Assembly (NCBI RefSeq): GCF_031157355.1
Contig: NZ_JAVIFT010000002.1
Span: 413,501-477,500 of the forward strand
Source of the DNA: Hyphomicrobium sp. LHD-15
GTDB taxonomy: Bacteria; Pseudomonadota; Alphaproteobacteria; Rhizobiales; Hyphomicrobiaceae
Length of the DNA: 64,000 nucleotides
Direction: 5' to 3'
A program made the position numbers and the translations under genes. Below the pieces are notes generated by a model, which saw only the letters and a list, made by a program, of their open reading frames with translations, did no database searches and was not told the origin of the DNA. Of this stretch, positions 55,588-64,000 are shown one piece after another; the stretch's first letter is position 1; each line of letters begins with the position of its first letter.

Positions 55588-55641
55588 AGCGCATCGAGCG
55601 CCTGAGCTGGCGGATATCCAAGGTTCCTTTCAAGAAAAACC

Positions 55642-56727
55642 ATGAGCGTCATTCCAAAAGAGACACTGGGCCGCCTGATCGAGCGGTACGAGACCATCCA
55701 AGCGGAGCTCAATCAGGGGGCCGCGCAGGCCACCTATGTGAAGCTGACCAAGGAGTTCTCGGATCTGACGCCGCTGATCACGGCGGTGCGCGAGCTGGAG
55801 GCTGCGGAGATCGAGCAGCAGGATCTCGAAGCGCTGCTCAAGGATCCGTCCCAGGACAAGGACATGGCCGAGATGGCGCGCGAGGAGCTGGCTCAGCTCG
55901 GGCCGCGCATCGAGGAGATGGAGCACAAGCTCCGCGTGCTGCTGCTGCCCAAGGATGCCGCTGACGAAAAGAGCGCGATCCTCGAGGTGCGGGCGGGTAC
56001 GGGCGGCGACGAGGCGGCGCTGTTCGCGGCCGATCTCTTCCGCATGTATCAGCGCTATGCCGACAGCAAGGGATGGTCCACCGAGATCATCTCGATGTCG
56101 GAGAACGATCTCGGCGGGTACAAGGAGGTCGTTGCCTCCGTCACCGGTAAGGGTGTGTTCGCGCGGCTCAAATACGAAAGCGGCGTACATCGCGTGCAGC
56201 GCATTCCCGCGACCGAAAGCGGCGGACGCATCCATACGTCCGCGGCGACCGTCGCAGTGCTGCCGGAAGCCGAAGACATTGATATCGACATCAAGGACCA
56301 AGACATCCGGATCGACACCATGCGCGCGGGCGGTGCGGGTGGCCAGCACGTCAACAAGACGGACAGTGCCGTGCGCATCACGCATTTGCCGACCGGCATC
56401 ATCGTGGTCTCGGCCGAGAAGAGCCAGCATCAGAACCGGCGGCTCGCCATGCAGGTTCTGCGTTCGCGGCTGTTCGAGCTCGAGCGCGAGCGGGCGGACA
56501 GTCAGCGCAGCGAGGCGCGGAAGAGCCAGGTGGGCTCGGGCGATCGCTCGCAGCGCATCCGCACCTACAACTTTCCGCAGGGGCGAGTTACCGATCACCG
56601 CATCAACCTGACGCTCCACAATATCGATCGGATCATGGAAGGCATCGGCCTCGACGAGATCGTCGATCAGCTCATCGCCGAAAATCAGGCCGAAGCACTC
56701 GCTGCGATGGAAAGCCATGGTGCGTGA
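55642..56727 (+). CDS. prfA: Peptide chain release factor 1
   Basis: RF1 reads UAA and UAG stop codons and triggers peptide release. The 361-residue protein has the GGQ tripeptide in [17 protein letters not shown] and the codon-recognition region with the RF1 PxT-type element. Domain I ([16 protein letters not shown]) is N-terminal. The GGQ Gln is the substrate of PrmC, whose gene overlaps the prfA end by 11 bases. Confidence 0.97.
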   Translation: MSVIPKETLGRLIERYETIQAELNQGAAQATYVKLTKEFSDLTPLITAVRELEAAEIEQQDLEALLKDPSQDKDMAEMAREELAQLGPRIEEMEHKLRVLLLPKDAADEKSAILEVRAGTGGDEAALFAADLFRMYQRYADSKGWSTEIISMSENDLGGYKEVVASVTGKGVFARLKYESGVHRVQRIPATESGGRIHTSAATVAVLPEAEDIDIDIKDQDIRIDTMRAGGAGGQHVNKTDSAVRITHLPTGIIVVSAEKSQHQNRRLAMQVLRSRLFELERERADSQRSEARKSQVGSGDRSQRIRTYNFPQGRVTDHRINLTLHNIDRIMEGIGLDEIVDQLIAENQAEALAAMESHGA

Positions 56728-57625
56728 TCCCAGCGGGGATGCATCGTCATTCGAAGGGTTACAGGCCAGGGATGCCGCCGCGCTGCTCACGCGCGTGTTG
56801 ACGGAGGCCGGGATCGAGGGCGCGGCGCGGGATGCGCGCCTGCTGGTGCTCGCGGCGCTCGGAATTGACGGGACGGCGCTGGTTCGCGATCCCGATCGAA
56901 GGCTCGATGGACGGGATGCGGAGCGGTTGTCGGAATTTGCACGGCGGCGCGCGGCACGGGAGCCGGTATCGCGCATTCTAGGTGAGCGCGGCTTCTACGG
57001 ACGCACGTTTCGTATCACGCCGGCAACGCTCGATCCCCGCCCCTGCACCGAGACCGTCATCGAAGCGGCGCTCGAAATCGCCGGGCGCGAGGGTTGGAGA
57101 GAGCGGCCGATCCGCATTGTCGATATCGGAACCGGTTCCGGTGCACTGTTGCTGACGCTGCTCGCGGAACTACCTCTGGCGAGCGGGATCGGAACCGACA
57201 TTAGCCCGGATGCACTCGCTGCGGCTCAAGCGAACGCCGTACAGCTTGGTGTCGCCGATCGCGCGGTGTTTCTCGAACGACGCTCTCTCGATGGCATCGA
57301 CGGCACGTTCGATCTCTTGATCTCGAACCCGCCCTACATTCCGAGCGAAGAGATCGCGTCCCTCGAAGCGGATGTCCGGGCATACGATCCGCTGGGTGCG
57401 CTGGACGGGGGCGCGGACGGCCTCGATATCTATCGCGAACTTGCCGCAGGTTTTGCGCGCATCGTGCCGGATGGGTGGGTGTTGCTCGAAATCGGCGCCG
57501 GGCAGGCCGACGGGGTTACGGGTATTTTCCGAGACTCGGCCGATGGACGCTGCCTTGGCGATATAAGGCTGTGGCAAGATCTTGGGCAGCATACGCGTTG
57601 TGTTGCTATTAAGACACGCCGTTAG
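56717..57625 (+). CDS. prmC: Release factor glutamine methyltransferase
   Basis: PrmC methylates the Gln of the GGQ motif in RF1 and RF2 using S-adenosylmethionine. The 302-residue protein has an N-terminal helical domain ([20 protein letters not shown]), SAM motif [15 protein letters not shown] and the catalytic NPPY in [13 protein letters not shown]. It overlaps the end of prfA, so the pair is translationally coupled. Confidence 0.95.
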   Translation: MVRDPSGDASSFEGLQARDAAALLTRVLTEAGIEGAARDARLLVLAALGIDGTALVRDPDRRLDGRDAERLSEFARRRAAREPVSRILGERGFYGRTFRITPATLDPRPCTETVIEAALEIAGREGWRERPIRIVDIGTGSGALLLTLLAELPLASGIGTDISPDALAAAQANAVQLGVADRAVFLERRSLDGIDGTFDLLISNPPYIPSEEIASLEADVRAYDPLGALDGGADGLDIYRELAAGFARIVPDGWVLLEIGAGQADGVTGIFRDSADGRCLGDIRLWQDLGQHTRCVAIKTRR

Positions 57626-57639
57626 GCATGGCGCTAAAA

Positions 57640-57840
57640 TCACTTGGATTCAATGAGCGTCAGGTCTAATGTAACCCTCATGAAGTTTTGCTTCATGCGC
57701 ACCTCGTGTCTGACAGCGGTCCGTTCGATAAACCAGTTGTCATTATTTCGCGCATGATGAGATGCGAAAAGGCGGATGAGTGCCGTTGCTGGTGCCGCGT
57801 AATGCGAGCACACGATGGCAACCTTGAGCGCCAGTCGCAT
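57640..57840 (-). CDS. Small hypothetical protein (66 aa)
   Basis: This short minus-strand frame is worth keeping because of its strong ribosome site: GGGAGGA lies five bases before the ATG at 57840. The peptide begins MRLALKVAIVCSHYAAPATA and is mildly hydrophobic at its N-terminus, then basic. I do not recognise it. It is convergent with prmC, ending 15 bases beyond the prmC stop. An upstream in-frame ATG at 57861 would add seven residues. Confidence 0.4.
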   Translation of the reverse strand: MRLALKVAIVCSHYAAPATALIRLFASHHARNNDNWFIERTAVRHEVRMKQNFMRVTLDLTLIESK

Positions 57841-58090
57841 TAAATCCTCCCATTTGGACATGCTGCTGTCGTTCGAGCACGAGATTAAAGACGGATCTGG
57901 TCGGCGGGTTTCGGGGACCTGCCAAAGCCAGGGTGCTGCAGGACTTTCGCAGCCTGTTTGGGGGTTTTTGGATTTAGCCGGGCAACCGGTCTAAAGAGCG
58001 CGGCCAAAGTGGCCGCGAGGGATGAACTGTATTCAGCTGCTGCGATCGGTGCGGCGGCATCTACTTCCACAACTGTCGAGAATGGAGCCC

Positions 58091-58990
58091 ATGAGGCAGG
58101 GACAGCAAAACCGCAGAGGCCGCGGCCGCAGCAACAATAATAATAACAACAATAATAATAACCAGAACCGCAAAGGTCAGAACCCTTTGACGCGTAGCTT
58201 CGAAAGTACGGGGCCAGACGTCAAATTGCGCGGCACTCCTGCTCATATCGCCGAGAAGTACATCGCGCTCGCACGTGATGCGCAGTCTTCCGGCGACCCG
58301 GTTCTGGCTGAGAACTACCTGCAGCACGCCGAGCATTACAATCGCATCATCATGGCCTTCCGCGAGCAGCAGATAGCCCAGGGCGGCGGAGACCTGCAGA
58401 ACGGGATGGGGCGTCCGCGTCCGGCCGGGTTCGGCGAGCCCGTCTCCATGAGCGACGATTTCAGCGACGAGGACGGCGAGTACGGCGCCGAGGCGCAGGG
58501 CCAGCCTTACGCCCAGCAGCAACCCTCTCGCGGAGAAGGACAGCCGCGCCACAACGACGGTCCGCGCTATGACGACCGGGGTCCGCGCGAAGGCGGCGGA
58601 CGCCAGTTCCACAATCGCGATCGTCACGGCGATCGGGGTGATCGCGGCGATCGTGGTTATTCCGACCGTCAGGACCGGGGTGATCGGGATCGCGGAGATC
58701 GCGATCGCGGGGATCGTTATCAGCGCGATCAGAGGAACAGCGAGCCGCGCGGAGATCGGCCTGAGCGGGTCGAGCGCGTGGAGCGTGCCGATCGTGCGCC
58801 GCAGCCCGATATCGGTGTGGATAGTGCCCCGCCGCCCGTTCGCCGCGAGCGGCCGGCTGCGGTTCCGCATCATGAGCAGCCCGAGTTCCTGCGCCGTCCG
58901 GTACGCCGTCCGCGCCGCGAGGCCGCTGCTGCCAGCGAAGAGGGTGCTGCCCCCGCTCCGACGCCCGTCGTCGAGGGCAGCGGCGAATAA
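58091..58990 (+). CDS. DUF4167 domain-containing protein with poly-Asn and Arg/Gly/Asp-rich tracts
   Basis: The 299-residue protein from ATG 58091 (MRQGQQNRRGRGRSNN; frame open to 58022) has a basic N-terminus, ten consecutive Asn and then the conserved DUF4167 core (about 30-100: NPLTRSFESTGPDVKLRG, AEKYIALARDAQSSGDP, ENYLQHAEHYNRIIMAFR). The remainder is disordered and rich in Arg, Gly and Asp (DRGDRDRGDRDRGDRY). The family is found across Hyphomicrobiales next to prmC. RGG-like tails and the basic head suggest RNA binding, which is inference only. Confidence 0.88.
   Translation: MRQGQQNRRGRGRSNNNNNNNNNNQNRKGQNPLTRSFESTGPDVKLRGTPAHIAEKYIALARDAQSSGDPVLAENYLQHAEHYNRIIMAFREQQIAQGGGDLQNGMGRPRPAGFGEPVSMSDDFSDEDGEYGAEAQGQPYAQQQPSRGEGQPRHNDGPRYDDRGPREGGGRQFHNRDRHGDRGDRGDRGYSDRQDRGDRDRGDRDRGDRYQRDQRNSEPRGDRPERVERVERADRAPQPDIGVDSAPPPVRRERPAAVPHHEQPEFLRRPVRRPRREAAAASEEGAAPAPTPVVEGSGE
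58133..58162 (+). repeat. AAT/AAC trinucleotide tract encoding ten Asn
   Basis: Ten AAC or AAT codons in a row, within the DUF4167 gene, form a short in-frame microsatellite unusual in this GC-rich sequence. Confidence 0.9.
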
Positions 58991-59020
58991 GGCTCGCTCG
59001 AAAGAGATTTATCGGATCAA

Positions 59021-59047
59021 GGCCGCGGAGCGTTCCGCGGCCTTTTT
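59021..59047 (+). terminator. Terminator of the DUF4167 gene
   Basis: GGCCGCGGA (59021-59029) pairs perfectly with TCCGCGGCC (59034-59042) around GCGT, followed by five T. Confidence 0.92.
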
Positions 59048-59115
59048 CGTTTTCTCCGGCGTTGGGTTTGCGGTGACGCGTCTGGACGCCGGCCTGTGCG
59101 GGATAACTGCGCGTT

Positions 59116-59874
59116 CTATGGAGGAGTGAGGGCGTCGCCGAGGGACAGCTCGCCATCGGACGCTATTTTCACGTAGACGCCGAAGTCGATGTGGCCCCAT
59201 TTGCGGCGAAGGGTGGCCGGGATGTCCATGTCTCGGGCACCGGTTTTGGGATCGACGTTTGTCGCGGCGCAGCGCGCTGCCTTTTCCAGCACGTGGAAAG
59301 AGATCGGCCCAATCGAGATCTCTTTGCCGATCCAGTCGAACTCCGCCCAGGGCTCGATGCCATCGACGATGATATTCGGCCGGAAGCGCATCGGATCGAT
59401 CGGGCGCTCGGCGACCCGTTCGAGTTCGCGCACGGTGGCCAGGTTGACGATGTGGGCGACCTTGTCGCCGGTCTCGATGAAGGTGTGACCAGGTGCGCTC
59501 ACGATTTTCGGCCGGCCGCGCAAGCTCTCGGCCATGAACGCCGCAAAGAACTGCTCGATGATCTGGCGGCCCGACTGCGACGAGAGAATACCGCTGGCCA
59601 CCTGCCGGCCGCCACGCAAAAGGGTGAGGCGCTGGGTCTCCTCCTCGAAGCGGGCTTCAATGGCTGCCAAGCGTTCGTCGCGCATCAGGATCAGGAAGCT
59701 GATGTCGGGCACGGGTTTTGGATCGGCGGGGTCGAAACGGCTCGGGCCGTTTTCGATGGCCCAAACCCGGTCGAACGGAAACGTTTCGCCGGCCCGGAGC
59801 GCGACGCGGGATAGCGGCTCGGCCGAGAGGCCCTTCACGGGGTAGCGGAACAGTCCGGTAACCAAGCCTGGCAT
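59116..59874 (-). CDS. MOSC domain protein
   Basis: This 252-residue protein has the MOSC N-terminal beta-barrel (LVTGLFRYPVKGLSAEPLSR, FPFDRVWAIENG) and a C-terminal MOSC domain (about 125-250; RFRPNIIVDG, ARCAATNVDPKTGARDMDI with the conserved Cys). Such proteins bind a molybdenum-cofactor-linked sulfur or reduce N-hydroxylated compounds with a partner electron donor. The role here is unknown. It is divergent from clpB. Confidence 0.92.
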   Translation of the reverse strand: MPGLVTGLFRYPVKGLSAEPLSRVALRAGETFPFDRVWAIENGPSRFDPADPKPVPDISFLILMRDERLAAIEARFEEETQRLTLLRGGRQVASGILSSQSGRQIIEQFFAAFMAESLRGRPKIVSAPGHTFIETGDKVAHIVNLATVRELERVAERPIDPMRFRPNIIVDGIEPWAEFDWIGKEISIGPISFHVLEKAARCAATNVDPKTGARDMDIPATLRRKWGHIDFGVYVKIASDGELSLGDALTPP

Positions 59875-59927
59875 TCGTTCCTCTCGCCCCCCGAAATTGC
59901 GTTTTCTATACCACGTAAGGGCGCCCC

Positions 59928-59955
59928 CTTTATACGGCCCGAGCCCGTCCTATAT
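59928..59955 (+). promoter_or_regulatory. Candidate heat-shock (sigma-32) promoter of clpB
   Basis: CTTT-N17-CCTATAT resembles the alphaproteobacterial sigma-32 pattern (CTTG-N17-CYTATNT) with one mismatch in the -35 element. It is about 125 bases upstream of clpB. Confidence 0.4.
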
Positions 59956-60080
59956 CTCGATCAGGCGGTTGGAGCCGAGTGCCGATATAGGGCTTAGCTT
60001 TCTCCGCGGTCACGTATTTGCGACGGCGCTTCAAGACGGGCCTCGACGAGGACGGAGAAGCGCGCTCAGGAGGTACATTC

Positions 60081-62714
<2,634 letters not shown>

Positions 62715-62734
62715 GCTGAAGCTTTTCCAAGTAA

Positions 62735-62775
62735 AAATCCCCTCCCTGGATTGCTCCAGGGAGGGGATTTTTTTA
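62735..62775. terminator. Terminator between clpB and the M23 peptidase
   Basis: AATCCCCTCCCTGGA (62737-62751) pairs with TCCAGGGAGGGGATT (62756-62770) around TTGC. T7 follows on the plus strand and an A-tract precedes it, so it can serve both convergent genes. Confidence 0.92.
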
Positions 62776-62789
62776 TCCGTAACGAGAGC

Positions 62790-64000
62790 CTATTTGCTGG
62801 CGGTCAGGACCGGCGTACGGCGCATCAACTCGTCGATGCGTATGCGCTCCTTGTGGAAGGCGATGAGGTCCTTGCCTTCGAGCTGGCGCTCGCGTGGCAC
62901 GTCGATCGACAGCGGATTGACGAACTGGTTGTTGACCAGCACTTCGAAGTGAAGATGCGGGCCTGATGAAAGACCCGTCGAGCCGATGTATCCGATGACC
63001 TGGCCTTGGCGCACCTTGACGCCGGGTGCTGCTCCCGGCGCAAAACGCGACATGTGGCTGTAGGCGGTCTGATAGCCGTTGGCATGACGGATGCGCACGT
63101 AATTGCCGTTGTAGCCTTTGCGGCCGGCTTCCTCGATGGTTCCGTTGCCGGCGGCGAGAATGGGCGTGCCGGTGGGGGCCGCCCAATCGATTCCGGTGTG
63201 CATCTTGTACTCGCCGAGAAGGGGATGGCGGCGCAGACCGAAGCCTGACGTCAGGCGCGTATCGTCGGCGCGCACGGGCTTGCGCATGAGGAACTTTTTC
63301 GCGTTGCTGCCCTGCGCGTCGTAGTAGTCAATCTGTCCGTCGGGCGTGCGGAAGCGATAGTAGCGACGCGTTTCGCCGCCCGTCGAAATCGACGTGTAGA
63401 GCAATTCGCCAGGGGGGCCGTCGGTGCCGCCTTCATCTTTCAGATCAAAGAACATTTCGCAGGTATCGCCCGCCCGCAAGCGTCTGCGGAAGTCGGTCTC
63501 GTAGGCGTGAACCTGCAGGATCTGCTGGATGGTGTCGGTCGGAACGCTCTCCGTGAGCGAGGCGTAGTAGAGGCTCGCGTAGAGGCTCGACGATTGCGGT
63601 CCGTTGCTGTCGTTGATGGCGACGCGCATCGCGCTCTCGTCGTCGATCGGCGTTGCGCTTGCGACGAACTCGCCGGCGTTGTTGCGCGAAACAGTGACCT
63701 TGTGCGCGTGTCCCTCGTCGTAGATCGAGAAACGCACCGGCTCCATGCGGTTCTGCAGCGTGAGCGAGGGCTGGAGCGCGATGTGGACTTCCTGTCCGGC
63801 GACGACGGATTTCTCCGGGAAGATCGGCTTCATGGCCTCGACCATTTCCCGGATCTGCCATGTCGTGGCGCCGGATTCGGCGAGCAGCTGAGACAATTTC
63901 TGACCTTCGCGAACAGTCTTCACGGCAGGTCTCAGAACGTCGAGATCGCTCGAGCCGCCGTCGTCCTCCTGCCCCGATTTGGCGAGGACTGTGGTGTTCG
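62790..64000 (-). CDS. M23-family metallopeptidase (partial, 5' end outside window)
   Basis: This is a lysostaphin/NlpD-type zinc peptidase acting on peptidoglycan cross-links or controlling amidases. The minus frame is open to the window edge, so the N-terminus (signal or membrane anchor) is missing; the GTG at 63923 is internal. The visible part starts with an acidic linker, then a LysM/OapA-like segment (VKTVREGQKLSQLLAESG), a beta-rich spacer and the peptidase domain with MHTGIDWAAPTGTPILAAG (HxxxD) and SGPHLHFEVL (HxH), supplying the zinc ligands. All catalytic residues are kept. Confidence 0.93.
   Translation of the reverse strand, partial: NTTVLAKSGQEDDGGSSDLDVLRPAVKTVREGQKLSQLLAESGATTWQIREMVEAMKPIFPEKSVVAGQEVHIALQPSLTLQNRMEPVRFSIYDEGHAHKVTVSRNNAGEFVASATPIDDESAMRVAINDSNGPQSSSLYASLYYASLTESVPTDTIQQILQVHAYETDFRRRLRAGDTCEMFFDLKDEGGTDGPPGELLYTSISTGGETRRYYRFRTPDGQIDYYDAQGSNAKKFLMRKPVRADDTRLTSGFGLRRHPLLGEYKMHTGIDWAAPTGTPILAAGNGTIEEAGRKGYNGNYVRIRHANGYQTAYSHMSRFAPGAAPGVKVRQGQVIGYIGSTGLSSGPHLHFEVLVNNQFVNPLSIDVPRERQLEGKDLIAFHKERIRIDELMRRTPVLTASK

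Noticed and set aside
58461..59156. Minus-strand frame across the DUF4167 tail
   Set aside because: It is the reverse of the Arg/Gly/Asp repeats and runs through the DUF4167 terminator.

Overview
The window is a stretch of high-GC alphaproteobacterial chromosome, most likely from the order Hyphomicrobiales (Rhizobiales) and perhaps Hyphomicrobium or a close relative. The evidence is the gene order (ubiG-lysC-ptsP-prfA-prmC-DUF4167-clpB; lptC/A-lptB-rpoN-ptsN; coaBC-dut), the ubiquinone and LPS genes, and a serine-glyoxylate aminotransferase of the kind used in the methylotrophic serine cycle. The genus is an inference from context, not a measured match.

Layout. 0-6 kb: a partial TPP-dependent E1-alpha subunit, ispG, the zur-znuC-znuB zinc operon and an atypical thiolase. 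6-13 kb: a 1.1-kresidue uncharacterised membrane protein, a secreted VWA protein, an L,D-transpeptidase with a second degenerate YkuD-like half, and infC, which probably starts at an ATC codon. 13.5-20.3 kb: a surface-polysaccharide block (GT4 glycosyltransferase, flippase, O-antigen polymerase/ligase, polyprenyl-phosphate sugar transferase). 20.6-27.2 kb: a GAF-GGDEF protein, a repetitive coiled-coil secreted protein, an SDR, queG, a GST and uppP. 27.3-34.4 kb: ptsN, a 1-kb gap where hpf/raiA would be expected, rpoN, lptB, a fused LptC-LptA protein and an RNase D-like exonuclease. 34.6-41.7 kb: a more accessory-looking stretch (phage-tail-like DUF2793 protein, MEKHLA protein, acyltransferase/SGNH protein, chemoreceptor, 0.9 kb of empty DNA) ending at tRNA-Leu(CAG). 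41.9-51.5 kb: an NDUFA9-like SDR, DUF2939 and TPR proteins, coaBC, dut, cysK, a PDZ/Sel1 protein, serine-glyoxylate aminotransferase and ubiG. 51.8-64 kb: lysC, ptsP, prfA-prmC, DUF4167, a MOSC protein, clpB and a partial M23 peptidase.

Functional links. Envelope biogenesis dominates: uppP recycles the undecaprenyl carrier used by the sugar transferase and flippase, the Lpt genes export LPS, and the L,D-transpeptidase and M23 peptidase act on peptidoglycan. Two arms of the nitrogen PTS (ptsP, ptsN) and sigma-54 are all present, and a sigma-54-like promoter lies upstream of ptsN.

The least explained signals are a family of palindromic intergenic repeats (14.8, 28.6 and 55.5 kb) showing base-pair compensation and nesting, a 7-TM protein with a duplicated cytoplasmic domain, the LptC-OstA fusion, and the missing hpf.
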